Below are positions 32,717 to 41,616 of a stretch of 64,000 nt of DNA, piece after piece; position 1 is the stretch's first letter, and every line of letters begins with the position of its first letter. Below the pieces are notes generated by a model, which saw only the letters and a list, made by a program, of their open reading frames with translations, ran no database searches and had not been told where the DNA came from. The position numbers were made by a program, and so were the translations under genes. Source of the stretch: Ilyomonas limi. Lineage in GTDB: Bacteria; Bacteroidota; Bacteroidia; Chitinophagales; Chitinophagaceae. Location of the stretch: contig NZ_SZQL01000012.1 in the NCBI RefSeq assembly GCF_005233845.1, positions 124,001 through 188,000 on the forward strand. Reading direction: 5' to 3'.

Positions 32717-35677
32717 TTATTCTACTATAAATTGCTCTTTATAGTTAAAGCTGTCGCCAATAATATGAATATAATAACTGCCGGCGGCTAACGTGCGTAC
32801 ATCAATGGTAGCAGATGTGCCGCTGAAGCTGGAAGCAGTAAGCAAACCACCTGTGTTGTTATATACCTTTACCTGCAACTGCTGAGTGTTGCCAGGGATT
32901 GTTATTTTTAAATAATTACGTACAGGATTGGGGGCTATAACAATGGCTTTCGCACCGTTAAAAGTGACTGTGCGTTCAATTGAAAGCTTATTGTCTTTGC
33001 TGCTGCTAACGGTGCGTATGCGGTATATATTGTTGCCTGCAGCCGGATGTATATCAACGAAACTGAAGGTATTGCTGCCAGTTGCTTTCACGGTGCCAAT
33101 GGCTGCAAATGCCTGTCCATCACTACTTCTTTCCACTATATATTTTGAGGTTTTTACAGCATGGTTTGTAGTCCAGGTAAGCTGTGCAGTTGCGTTTTGC
33201 CTGCGCGCATCAAAAGAATTTAAAGTAATAAAGTTGTTAACGCCCGGTGGCAAATCGTATGCTGCAATACCATCTTTCAGATTGTTTGATTTTTTTTGAT
33301 TTGCACTGTAGCCTAAGCCCCGTTTTGCAAAAGCCTTCCAGATAATATTGCTGTAAGCGCCGCCGAATAACAAGGTATCTGCCTCCAAAATGCCGTTGCG
33401 GGCATCTACAAAGCCGGGGTTGCACTTCTGCATTTTCATACCCTGCATTACCAGTTTCATTGCTACAATGTTTCCGCCTGTTTTGGAAGCATCGGTAATG
33501 GATGCATTAATACCGTCCTGTGCTATAATATCCCAGGTCATTGTCCAAAGCATATTGCACCACACTTCACCAGGGGTATGCGGATCGTAAGGTACCAGGA
33601 AGCCACCATTGGTGATGCGGTCGCTGCTGGCAAGGCTGTCATAAGTCCACGGATTCACATTGAAATCGGTGCTGTAAGGATAATAGCGAATGCCACCAAA
33701 CTCGGGCGTTAGTCCAAAAGCATAGTTGCCAATCGGGCGTGGTATATTAAATCCATCATTTACATGAGCAGTAGCCCAGTTGGTAGTTACCATCAAACCC
33801 ATATAGTCACTCCAGCCTTCACCCATACTGCCCGATTCTTTGTTGCTAAGACAGGTTGCAATATTAGGCCCGCCGGTAAGCCGGTTGGATATGCCATGTG
33901 TGTATTCGTGCGAGACAACGCCATTATCAAGGTCACCGTCAATCTGGGGCCCGGGTTGTAATGTAATATTTACAACAATACCCCTCCGGCGGAAATCTTT
34001 AATAGAATCAGCTACACTTTTGAGAATGGAAAATGCGGGTATGGTAATGGTGTTGTCTGTACCACCCATCAGTATAGGTGATTGTGCATCTACATTATCA
34101 CCGATGAGCACAGCTATAGCGCCGGCATTCTGTGCATTTTTTGCCTTTGTTACAAAGTCACAGTTACCGCGGTCAATATACGCTATTTTGCCGGCGAGTG
34201 CTGCTGCATTGGAAGAGGCGTTACAGCCCAGCGAAGTAGTTGTGCCCGCATCCTTATAAATAACAACATTAGCAGTAATGGCGCCGGCATTTTTTATTTT
34301 ATTGTTGGTGCTAAAACTGCTTTCCGAGGCCATTTTGAAACCTGTAAATGCAGCCGGTTTATTTGCAAAGCAAGTCTTAAACGGAGATGGGCTCCATAAA
34401 AACATTTGCATCCTTGGGTTGCTGCCATCCGCAGGGGTAGCAAAATTGGCATTGTTGGTACCAGACGCGTCCTGCGCATCAGCAATTACATAGTCGTTGC
34501 CCTTGCCACCCCGGTTTAAATTGCTTTTCTGGAAATTACCTGCAGCTTCGTCAAATCCATACTGATAACTCATATCGTGCATGATATTGTTCCAGTAAAA
34601 AAGATTGGTAACACCAAAGTTGCGTGTAGGTGCAGAACTTAAAGCGTCTTTGCTGAAGTTGGGAGTAAAGTTAAAAGTAAGGTTGGGCAAAGCAGTAGAA
34701 GATCTGGCAGCCTGTTTAAGTGTATTATTTTTGCCATCAAGATCGGGCTGTGCATACACGTTGTTGCCGCGCGTGCTGTCATAATCTTTGGCAGCATCGC
34801 TATTCCAGTTAAGTGTGTACGCATCCGCATCGGCAAACATTGTCCATGGATTGGTTACCAGCACCGGCGCTGTGAAGTTAGGATCGGAAAAAGGATAAGG
34901 TATTACGTTGTATTTGGCAGAGTTTACAGCTTCTGCCTGTAAAATGTTGTCTTCTGCAGCAATAGCTGGCTGCTCAAAACACTCCATTTTGTGTAAATGC
35001 CTGGGTGAGGTAAAATTGCAGCTAACCGTTAAGTTATCTTTCTTTATCACGTTGCCGGTTTGTGCATCTATTTTTATCAGCCAAAGCGCATTACCCACAT
35101 GGGAGTGGAGGCTTACCTGCCAGCCAAGGAGGTAATTGTTGGCTTCATCATCAGCAGGCACCCACATCAATCTTACAAAAATGCTGTTGGCATTTTCGCG
35201 GATAAACTCAAACTCCTGGCCATCTGCTGATTTTTTTACATAGGCAAGTACGTTTTCGCTTAACTCTTCTTTTACTTCTGCTGCCGCTTTGCGCAATGCC
35301 TGTTTTGCGTCAATGTTGGGTAGTATTGTTTTAGCAATAATTTTTTTATCAATAACTGGTACACTGCCCGGCTGCACAGAAATTACCTGACCGTTTTTGA
35401 ATGCTACTACTGTAATGGCATTATACACGTCTATGCCTTTGTAGGTTTGCTGCAAATACGCCATGATAGCTTGTGCATTTTTGTCGTAATAAGACGAAGA
35501 AATACGTAGTGTTCTGGCCTCATTGCTGGTAAGCCCAAGCGCACTGCTGTTTTTGATTACCAGATTTTTTACAGCAGCTTCGCTGGCATCTGCTCCGGAA
35601 GTTTTTGTTGTTTGAGCTGTTGCACCAAATGCTAATAGCAAGGTAACTGCTAAAGCACAGAAGTTCTTGTTTCTCAT
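32717..35677 (-). CDS. M36 (fungalysin) family metallopeptidase with PA and T9SS domains
   Basis: A 986-residue secreted zinc protease. Signal peptide (LAVTLLLAFGATA, cleavage before QTT), propeptide with FTP-like part, PA domain inserted at about 440-560 (ANVVIYKDAG, then KIAYIDRGNCDFVTKA), zinc motif HEYTH in GVVSHEYTHGISNRL with the third ligand Glu in GSMGEGWSDYMG, and a C-terminal T9SS type A domain (IVIAPNPVRNYLKITIP to the end). It would be secreted by T9SS and degrade proteins outside the cell. All catalytic residues are present. Own terminator. The 18-base word shared with the TPR operon lies about 105 bases upstream. Confidence 0.94.
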   Translation of the reverse strand: MRNKNFCALAVTLLLAFGATAQTTKTSGADASEAAVKNLVIKNSSALGLTSNEARTLRISSSYYDKNAQAIMAYLQQTYKGIDVYNAITVVAFKNGQVISVQPGSVPVIDKKIIAKTILPNIDAKQALRKAAAEVKEELSENVLAYVKKSADGQEFEFIRENANSIFVRLMWVPADDEANNYLLGWQVSLHSHVGNALWLIKIDAQTGNVIKKDNLTVSCNFTSPRHLHKMECFEQPAIAAEDNILQAEAVNSAKYNVIPYPFSDPNFTAPVLVTNPWTMFADADAYTLNWNSDAAKDYDSTRGNNVYAQPDLDGKNNTLKQAARSSTALPNLTFNFTPNFSKDALSSAPTRNFGVTNLFYWNNIMHDMSYQYGFDEAAGNFQKSNLNRGGKGNDYVIADAQDASGTNNANFATPADGSNPRMQMFLWSPSPFKTCFANKPAAFTGFKMASESSFSTNNKIKNAGAITANVVIYKDAGTTTSLGCNASSNAAALAGKIAYIDRGNCDFVTKAKNAQNAGAIAVLIGDNVDAQSPILMGGTDNTITIPAFSILKSVADSIKDFRRRGIVVNITLQPGPQIDGDLDNGVVSHEYTHGISNRLTGGPNIATCLSNKESGSMGEGWSDYMGLMVTTNWATAHVNDGFNIPRPIGNYAFGLTPEFGGIRYYPYSTDFNVNPWTYDSLASSDRITNGGFLVPYDPHTPGEVWCNMLWTMTWDIIAQDGINASITDASKTGGNIVAMKLVMQGMKMQKCNPGFVDARNGILEADTLLFGGAYSNIIWKAFAKRGLGYSANQKKSNNLKDGIAAYDLPPGVNNFITLNSFDARRQNATAQLTWTTNHAVKTSKYIVERSSDGQAFAAIGTVKATGSNTFSFVDIHPAAGNNIYRIRTVSSSKDNKLSIERTVTFNGAKAIVIAPNPVRNYLKITIPGNTQQLQVKVYNNTGGLLTASSFSGTSATIDVRTLAAGSYYIHIIGDSFNYKEQFIVE

Positions 35678-35900
35678 GCAGTAATAATTTTATTGCCTAA
35701 AAATATTTAAATTTCTTTAAAACTTTGCTTTTAATTAAAATGTGGGCAAGTTTATTACTGCATTATATAAATAATTAAAAATTAATGTTTTACAAGTTTG
35801 TTTGGCGAGTGGCAAATAATTTTCCGGTGAAATGTGCAGGCGTTAAAAAGTAGCTACAGAATTTATTTGAGTATTACTCATTTTTAATTCATTCAAAAAT

Positions 35901-35932
35901 AAAAATGCAGCCCCGTTGTAAGCTGCATTTTT
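35901..35932 (-). terminator. terminator of the YXWGXW gene
   Basis: AAAAATGCAGC pairs with GCTGCATTTTT over 10 bases and is followed on the minus strand by T-rich sequence, six bases after the stop codon. Confidence 0.85.
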
Positions 35933-35938
35933 GTACGG

Positions 35939-36241
35939 TTATGTCCGTGCCCAATGGCCGCTTACCCAATACCAGCCACGGCGTATATGCGCCCAATGGC
36001 CGGGCATCCACACATAATGCGGGCGCGGCGCTACCCAATAGCCCGGCTGATACACATACGTTCTTCCCATAGGTATCCATTCTCCTTCAATCCATACATA
36101 AGTGTGCGCAGGTGCGGCTGGGCGCGCCACAACAGTTGCCCCTGGTTGCACCGTTACATAAATCCGTTGGGCGCGGCTTTGTTGCGAGCACAAAAAACAA
36201 ATAGCCAACAGCATCAGATACTTTACCACAAAATGTTTCAT
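35939..36241 (-). CDS. YXWGXW repeat protein, secreted
   Basis: A 100-residue protein with signal peptide (YLMLLAICFLCSQQSRA, cleavage before QRI) and a mature part of four imperfect repeats: YVWIEGEWIPMGR, YVYQPGYWVAPRP, YVWMPGHWAHIRR, WYWVSGHWART. Each has aromatic-x-x-G-x-W. Such proteins are frequent in Bacteroidota and Proteobacteria; the role is unknown, likely in the envelope. One transcript of its own with terminator; divergent from the small membrane protein gene. Confidence 0.85.
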   Translation of the reverse strand: MKHFVVKYLMLLAICFLCSQQSRAQRIYVTVQPGATVVARPAAPAHTYVWIEGEWIPMGRTYVYQPGYWVAPRPHYVWMPGHWAHIRRGWYWVSGHWART

Positions 36242-36300
36242 AACTATTTACTTTTGTTTTTTTCAGATAAGCGAAACTGCAGTTGGTTTAACAAAGAGCT

Positions 36301-36567
36301 ATGCTAAAGAGTAAAATGCCGCAATGGATAATTGCAATACTATATGTAGTACTGTTTGTATGGATATGGATGCATAGCAAAGAACCAGCACTATCAGATG
36401 TACCGTTGTTATTTGGTGCAGGTTTGGTTGTATCGTTGTTGTGTCTTATACCCTTCAATACGAAAGCGAATCAAGTGTTAATGGTAATAAATATAGTATT
36501 GCTTATTGCTAATATTGTAATGTATTTTGCTGCTTACCGGCTGGTGAGCGGTGTTTTCAAAAACTAA
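36301..36567 (+). CDS. small three-helix membrane protein
   Basis: An 88-residue inner-membrane protein, not recognised. Three hydrophobic segments (IIAILYVVLFVWIWM, LLFGAGLVVSLLCLI, VLMVINIVLLIANIVMYFAA) with short polar links. The AIM24 gene begins 15 bases after its stop, so the two are probably co-transcribed and may act together. Confidence 0.65.
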   Translation: MLKSKMPQWIIAILYVVLFVWIWMHSKEPALSDVPLLFGAGLVVSLLCLIPFNTKANQVLMVINIVLLIANIVMYFAAYRLVSGVFKN

Positions 36568-36582
36568 CATAATATAACCTTT

Positions 36583-37377
36583 ATGATACGCAATCACGTA
36601 ATTGATTATCGCATTGCAGGCGAAGAAATGCAGTTTGTAGAAGTGGAACTGGATCCGCAGGAAACAGTTGTGGCCGAGAGTGGCGCTTTTATGATGATGG
36701 ACGATGGTATTCAGATGCAAACCATCTTTGGCGATGGCAGCCAGCAACAGCAGGGTGGCATCTTCAGCAAATTGCTGAGTGCCGGCAAGCGCCTGTTGGT
36801 AGGGGAGAGCCTTTTTATGACGGCTTTTACCAATGTAAGCAATGGCAAAAAACGGGTGAGCTTTGCATCGCCTTACCCCGGCAAAATTATCCCGTTGAAT
36901 CTGGAGCAGCTTGGCGGTTCGGTTATTTGCCAGAAGGATGCTTTTTTGTGTGCTGCCAAAGGGGTGAGTATCAGCATAGAATTTCAGCGCCGGTTGGGTA
37001 CCGGCTTATTTGGCGGCGAAGGTTTTATTATGGAAAAACTGCAAGGTGATGGCATGGCATTTATGCATGCCGGCGGCCATGTATTTGCGAGGCAATTGGA
37101 AGCTGGTGACATGCTGAAGGTTGATACCGGCTGCCTGGTAGGTTTTACCGCCGGTGTGCAGTTCGACATTCAACTCGTAGGAGGTATAAAAAATACCATT
37201 TTTGGGGGCGAAGGTATGTTCTTTGCTACACTGCGTGGTCCCGGCAGAGTATGGATACAAACGTTGCCGGTGAGCCGGTTAGCTTCGCGTATATTAAGCT
37301 ATGCTACCGTGCAGCGTAAGGAAGAAGGTAGCATTCTCGGGGGGCTGGGCAATATATTAGATGGAGATGGATATTAG
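36583..37377 (+). CDS. AIM24/TIGR00266 family protein
   Basis: A 264-residue protein of the TIGR00266 (AIM24-like) family: a beta-rich fold with repeated Gly-rich strands. Seen: [26 protein letters not shown] at the start (family typical), [14 protein letters not shown] and [23 protein letters not shown], and [28 protein letters not shown] near the C-terminus. Exact molecular role unknown; the yeast homologue is mitochondrial. Start with preceding 88-residue gene. A repeat stretch follows. Confidence 0.9.
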   Translation: MIRNHVIDYRIAGEEMQFVEVELDPQETVVAESGAFMMMDDGIQMQTIFGDGSQQQQGGIFSKLLSAGKRLLVGESLFMTAFTNVSNGKKRVSFASPYPGKIIPLNLEQLGGSVICQKDAFLCAAKGVSISIEFQRRLGTGLFGGEGFIMEKLQGDGMAFMHAGGHVFARQLEAGDMLKVDTGCLVGFTAGVQFDIQLVGGIKNTIFGGEGMFFATLRGPGRVWIQTLPVSRLASRILSYATVQRKEEGSILGGLGNILDGDGY

Positions 37378-37381
37378 TAAT

Positions 37382-37497
37382 AGCTTCGGGCCGTAAGCTA
37401 CGAGCTTGATAGCCTGATAGGTAAATTTTCTGTTTACAACCTTCTGCTTGCAGCCTGAAGCTTGTGGTTTGTAGCTTATTGCTCACGGCCCGAAGCT
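37382..37497. repeat. inverted-repeat element made of AGCTT-type words
   Basis: AGCTTCGGGCCGT (37382-37394) matches ACGGCCCGAAGCT (37485-37497) exactly in reverse complement. The 90 bases between carry further AAGCTACGAGCTT, TTGCAGCC and TTGTAGCTTATTG words. The same word set occurs at 3354-3510. It stands between the AIM24 gene and the flippase gene. Confidence 0.65.
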
Positions 37498-37536
37498 CAT
37501 AGCCCGCAGCTTTCTTAAATATAAAAACACTTTCCT

Positions 37537-39036
37537 TTGAGCATAAAAAGCCTTGCCGGTCAAACGTTGTGGTATGGCGTCAGCAGTATAGCGGCAAGAT
37601 TTATTAACTATTTACTGACTCCTATTCTTACTTATTCGGCTATTGTAACAATAGCCGATTTTGGCCGTATGAGCGCCGTTTATGCCATGATGCCGCTGAT
37701 GAATGTGCTGCTTACCTATGGCATGGAAACAGCTTATTTCCGGTTTATACAGAACAAAGAAAAAACGGCAATTATAGACAGTACAGCTTCTATCAGTTTG
37801 CTGTTGAGCACAGCGGTGTTTGCTGTATTGTTGTGGCTGAATCAAGGATTGTTGATTAAGATTACCGAGCTAAAGGAATTTCCTGTACTGGTGCAGCTTA
37901 GCATTTTTATTATTGTGATGGATGCCTTAAGCGCTATTCCTTTCGCCAAAATCCGCAACGAAGGCAGACCACGGTTATTTGCCCTGATAAAAATCATCGG
38001 TATTATTTTATACATAGGGCTGACCGCTTTTTTTGTAATGTACTGTCCGTATGAATACAACAAAAATGGCGGCAACTCTTGGGTAGTCTTGTTTTACAGT
38101 CCGCGAACGAACCCCATTGTATATGTGCTGATTGCGAATATCTTTCAATCCGGCGTTACATTGTTATTGCTTTTGAAATGGCTGTTACCAAAGAAATTTG
38201 TATTTAGTTTTCCCGTCTGGAAGGACATGATTGTCTATGCTTTCCCCATGTTAATCGCAGGCTTGGGCTATACGGTGAATGAAACTTTCGACAGGCTAAT
38301 GCTCGGATGGTGGTTGCCGCCTTCGGTTGCCAAAGAGCAATTAGGTATTTACAGCGCGTGTTATAAACTGGCTATTTTAATATCCCTTTTTATACAGGCA
38401 TTCCGCATGGGCGCCGAGCCATTTTTCTTTAAGCAGGCAGAAGGTAAAGATGCACCCAGAACGTATGCCCGTGTAATGAAATTCTTTGTGCTTACTATTA
38501 CACTCATGTTTTTGGTGGTGGTATTGTATATACCCATATGGAAGTATTTTATAGCACCCAAATATTGGGAGGGGTTGAAAGTAGTGCCTATTCTATTGCT
38601 TGCAAATATGAGTCTTGGCATTTATATCAACCTGAGTATCTGGTACAAAATTACCAGCCGCACATGGGCCGGCAGCATTATAACAATGATTGGTGTGGCA
38701 ATCACTTTTTCGGTGAACTATCTTTTCATTCCCCGGTTTAGTTATGTTGCGAGTGCATGGGCTACTTTTTTGTGTTATTCTACCATGATGGTGGTGAGTT
38801 ATATATGGGGACAAAAGCATTATTACATACCTTATGCGTGGAAAAAATTACTTGCTTTTTTAGTGATTGTGCTACTCCTGTTTTTCATACACAAAGGCAT
38901 TACGATGTTGTGGAGCAATACCGTATTTAGCCTGCTGGTGGCAACCATTCTGATTAGTTTGTATGCATGGTTTATTGTACAGGTAGAAAGGAAAGAGTTT
39001 AAACTCTTTCCGGTGATTGGAAAGTATATTAGATGA
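37537..39036 (+). CDS. polysaccharide flippase (MOP/Wzx-type)
   Basis: A 499-residue inner-membrane protein with about 12-14 membrane segments of the oligosaccharide flippase family; it should turn lipid-linked glycans across the inner membrane. The family-like N-terminus SLAGQTLWYGVSSIAARFI supports the unusual TTG start at 37537; the next in-frame ATG would remove the first helix. Also seen: ETAYFRF, NETFDRLMLGWWLP and the long hydrophobic C-terminus. Alone; no glycan cluster beside it, although a glycosyltransferase gene is 2.6 kb further. Confidence 0.88.
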   Translation: MSIKSLAGQTLWYGVSSIAARFINYLLTPILTYSAIVTIADFGRMSAVYAMMPLMNVLLTYGMETAYFRFIQNKEKTAIIDSTASISLLLSTAVFAVLLWLNQGLLIKITELKEFPVLVQLSIFIIVMDALSAIPFAKIRNEGRPRLFALIKIIGIILYIGLTAFFVMYCPYEYNKNGGNSWVVLFYSPRTNPIVYVLIANIFQSGVTLLLLLKWLLPKKFVFSFPVWKDMIVYAFPMLIAGLGYTVNETFDRLMLGWWLPPSVAKEQLGIYSACYKLAILISLFIQAFRMGAEPFFFKQAEGKDAPRTYARVMKFFVLTITLMFLVVVLYIPIWKYFIAPKYWEGLKVVPILLLANMSLGIYINLSIWYKITSRTWAGSIITMIGVAITFSVNYLFIPRFSYVASAWATFLCYSTMMVVSYIWGQKHYYIPYAWKKLLAFLVIVLLLFFIHKGITMLWSNTVFSLLVATILISLYAWFIVQVERKEFKLFPVIGKYIR

Positions 39037-39080
39037 AAATCAAATTATCATGCTTTAAGCACTCTTCATAATACTATACC

Positions 39081-39569
39081 ATGTCTCCATTGATCTTTTT
39101 GCCAATAGACATAGATGAAGCGAAAAATACGCAGTTCAACAACCATCCGGAATGTGTGGAAATATTACAAGTATATCCGCCTTTTTATAAAAAAGTAGGT
39201 TTCAATAAGCCCTGGATCGGCTATTTTATAACCTTTAATGGAGTAGAAATTATCGGCGGCGGTGGTTATAAAGGAAAACCCATAAACGGCAAAGTGGAAA
39301 TTGCTTATGGGACATTTAAGAATTATCAGGGGCAAGGGATAGGTACTGAGATTTGCAGGCAATTAACCCTGTTAGCTTTTCAAACCGACCCAACATTGCA
39401 AATAACCGCCAGAACGTTGCCAGATAATCTCGCGTCCATCAGGATATTAAAAAAGAATGGATTTAAATGTTTGGGAACAGTTTATGACGAAGAAGACGGC
39501 AACGTTCTGGAATGGGAATTTGAAAAGCACAGTGCCAAACATCAACTAATCCATTTACCAGGCAGCTAA
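39081..39569 (+). CDS. GNAT family N-acetyltransferase
   Basis: A 162-residue acetyltransferase. The acetyl-CoA motif is FKNYQGQGIGTEICRQL (Q/R-x-x-G-x-G/A) at about 78-94; before it VEIAYGTFKNY, after it ARTLPDNLASIRILKKNGFK typical for the C-terminal half. Substrate unknown. It ends 74 bases before tRNA-Leu. Confidence 0.9.
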   Translation: MSPLIFLPIDIDEAKNTQFNNHPECVEILQVYPPFYKKVGFNKPWIGYFITFNGVEIIGGGGYKGKPINGKVEIAYGTFKNYQGQGIGTEICRQLTLLAFQTDPTLQITARTLPDNLASIRILKKNGFKCLGTVYDEEDGNVLEWEFEKHSAKHQLIHLPGS

Positions 39570-39602
39570 TTCTGTTATAAAGTAGTTACATCTTTTTCGC
39601 GA

Positions 39603-39633
39603 TTTGTTTATTCTGCTAAAACCATTATTTTTG
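39603..39633 (+). promoter_or_regulatory. promoter of tRNA-Leu (TTTG-N19-TAnnTTTG)
   Basis: TTTG at 39603-39606 and TATTTTTG at 39626-39633 are separated by 19 bases, exactly the Bacteroidota sigma consensus. The expected start lies about six bases on, just before the tRNA. Confidence 0.85.
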
Positions 39634-39643
39634 CGCCCCGTTT

Positions 39644-39725
39644 GCGGATGTGGCGAAACTGGCAGACGCACTAGACTTAGGATCTAGCGCCGCAAGGCAT
39701 GTAGGTTCGATTCCTATCATCCGCA
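39644..39725 (+). tRNA. tRNA-Leu (anticodon UAG)
   Basis: Acceptor stem GCGGATG / CATCCGC, D arm with GCGAAACTGGCAGACGC, anticodon stem CTAGA / TCTAG with loop CTTAGGA giving anticodon TAG (reads CUA and other CUN codons), a long variable arm (CGCCGCAAGGCAT) as usual for tRNA-Leu, and T arm with GGTTCGATTCC. The CCA end is not encoded directly after the discriminator A. It has its own promoter and terminator. Confidence 0.96.
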
Positions 39726-39729
39726 CACC

Positions 39730-39757
39730 AAAGCCCCATTCCCTAAAGGGGCTTTTT
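39730..39757 (+). terminator. terminator after tRNA-Leu
   Basis: AAAGCCCC pairs with GGGGCTTT over a 10-base loop, followed by more T. It separates the tRNA from trigger factor. Confidence 0.88.
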
Positions 39758-39780
39758 AATTACTATTACACTAAAATCAC

Positions 39781-39798
39781 CCCCCTTAGGGACGGGGG
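39781..39798 (+). promoter_or_regulatory. GC hairpin in front of trigger factor start
   Basis: CCCCC (39781-39785) faces GGGGG (39794-39798) with TTAGGGAC as loop, 11 bases before the tig ATG. In the mRNA it would stand where a ribosome binds, so it may affect translation or be a small repeat; not proven. Confidence 0.4.
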
Positions 39799-39809
39799 TT
39801 TCACTTACA

Positions 39810-41171
39810 ATGGCTACCGTTACCAGAGAAAACATCGGTCCTTTAAACGATAAACTCACCGTTAATATAGCAAAGCAGGACTACCTGCCCGCATTTGAAA
39901 AAAGCCTGAAAGACTATGCTAAGAAAGCCAATATTCCCGGCTTCCGCAAAGGCATGGTGCCCCCCGGGCTGGTGAAAAAAATGTATGGCAGCAGTGTGTT
40001 TACCGATGAAGTATTGCGCACCGTAGAAAAAGAACTGAACAACTACGTAACCGAAGAAAAACTGGATATTCTTGCCCAGCCATTGCCGCTACCCAGCGAC
40101 TCACAAAGGCTGGATGTTTTTAATCCCGCTGATTATACTTTCGATTTTGAAGTAGGCTATAAGCCTGAAATAAATATAGATATTCACAACATCCACGTTA
40201 CACGTTACAAAGTGACTGTAACCGAAGAAATGGTGAACGATGAAATCAACCGTTTGCAAATCCGCAGTGGCAAAATGACCAACCCGGATGTGATTGACAA
40301 TGATGAAAACGTGTTGAATGTAGAACTGAAAGAGGCTGATGCCGAAGGTAATCCTATAGAAGGTGGCATTCAAAAAGACAATTCATTTTTACTGAAGTAT
40401 TTTACGGAAGACGTAAAAACGCAATTGCGCGAAAAAAAGGTAGAGGATACCATTCTGATTCAGTTGAGCAAAGCGCTCGAGCCAAAAGAAAGGGAATTGG
40501 TAATGAGCGATCTGGGACTGGATAACCATAGCGATATAGATGCAGATAAGTACTTTTTGATGACCATCAAAAAGATTGGATTAGTAGAAAAGTCGGAATT
40601 GAACGAGGAGTTTTTTAATACCGTTTATCCCGGACGAAATATTACTGCTGAAGAAGACTTTGGTGCAGAGGTAAAGAAAGAGATTGAGGCTTATTATGAT
40701 GCACAAAGCAGAAGCCAGGCACAAGACCAGATTTTTCATGCGCTTACCGATCATACCCAATTGCAATTTCCGGAAAGCTTCTTAAAACGTTGGTTGCAGT
40801 TGAATGGCGAACAGCAAAAAACCGAGGAAGAGGTAAACGAAGAATATCCTAAATATGAAAGCCAGTTGAAGTGGAGTTTGATTGCCACTAAGCTTATTCA
40901 GGACAACAATATTTCTGTAAGCCCCGATGAAATCAGGACATTTGCCCAGCAGCGCCTGATGAGCTATATGGGCGGGCAAAACTTTGGCGATTTGTCGTGG
41001 ATGGAAGACTACACCAACCGCATGATGCAGGATAAAAAATTTGTAGAGCAAAGCTACAACGAAATACAGGCTGCCAAGCTGTTTGATATCTTGTTAGACC
41101 AGGTACAGAGTACTGAAGAGCCTATCTCGGCAGACGATTTTGCAAGCAAATTGCACCACCACCATCATTAA
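39810..41171 (+). CDS. tig: trigger factor
   Basis: Ribosome-bound chaperone, 453 residues. N-terminal ribosome-binding domain with the signature IPGFRKGMVPPGLVKKMYG at about 42-60 (GFRK loop), middle part degenerate like in other Bacteroidota where the peptidyl-prolyl isomerase domain lacks its clear signature, and a long helical C-terminal chaperone domain. The last residues are KLHHHHH, a natural five-His tail. The start is the first ATG after the hairpin. A strong terminator follows. Confidence 0.95.
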   Translation: MATVTRENIGPLNDKLTVNIAKQDYLPAFEKSLKDYAKKANIPGFRKGMVPPGLVKKMYGSSVFTDEVLRTVEKELNNYVTEEKLDILAQPLPLPSDSQRLDVFNPADYTFDFEVGYKPEINIDIHNIHVTRYKVTVTEEMVNDEINRLQIRSGKMTNPDVIDNDENVLNVELKEADAEGNPIEGGIQKDNSFLLKYFTEDVKTQLREKKVEDTILIQLSKALEPKERELVMSDLGLDNHSDIDADKYFLMTIKKIGLVEKSELNEEFFNTVYPGRNITAEEDFGAEVKKEIEAYYDAQSRSQAQDQIFHALTDHTQLQFPESFLKRWLQLNGEQQKTEEEVNEEYPKYESQLKWSLIATKLIQDNNISVSPDEIRTFAQQRLMSYMGGQNFGDLSWMEDYTNRMMQDKKFVEQSYNEIQAAKLFDILLDQVQSTEEPISADDFASKLHHHHH

Positions 41172-41192
41172 TTTTTAAAAATAGTAGCATAT

Positions 41193-41222
41193 AAAAAGCC
41201 TGCAATTTTTGCAGGCTTTTTT
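41193..41222 (+). terminator. terminator of tig
   Basis: AAAAAGCCTGCA pairs with TGCAGGCTTTTT over a 5-base loop, 21 bases after the stop. Confidence 0.9.
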
Positions 41223-41318
41223 GTTTTGGTAACGGGTGGTGTAGGGCATATAGGAAGTATTTGATGTAGCCTCTGGCGCTACCAGTGCCATCACTCACTG
41301 CAACACCTGTACGCGCGT

Positions 41319-41495
41319 CGTCATTGCGAGCGATAGCGAAGCAATTTGTGAGTAGCTGTAAATCCATATAGGTGGCTTAGTTGTGAAACATTCATGTGTC
41401 AGGTTCAAGAATCTAACAGGTGAAATAGCCCTAATTCTAAAGGTATATTTTGATGTTATTAAAATCCACAGATTACGTCGTGCCTCGCAATGACG
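41319..41495. repeat. inverted-repeat element, family A copy 2
   Basis: A 177-base element with ends CGTCATTGCGAGCGATAGCG and TGCCTCGCAATGACG. Ends are near-identical to the copy at 25003-25154 (CGTCATTGCGAGCG, GAAGCAAT, CACAGATT), while the middle is different. It lies in the 395 bases between the convergent tig and glycosyltransferase genes; the rest of that gap holds only a CCCTCTC/GAGAGGG hairpin at 41582-41603. Confidence 0.85.
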
Positions 41496-41616
41496 GAAAA
41501 ACGTTAGCAGGATTCCGAACCTGCCAGCGTTGATACAAAAATTAAAATCCGCCTTACACTTCGGTGACAGCCTTTTCGTTTCCCTCTCCACTTGTTGAGA
41601 GGGGCAGGGGTGAGTG

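Noticed and set aside
39650-39853. 67-codon plus-strand reading frame across the tRNA
   Set aside because: It runs through tRNA-Leu and its terminator; this translation (AKLADALDLGSSAARHVGS) is a well-known artefact of tRNA-Leu genes.
41150-41171. His-tag-like end of trigger factor as vector contamination
   Set aside because: The tail runs straight into a native terminator and chromosomal genes; no vector sequence is seen.
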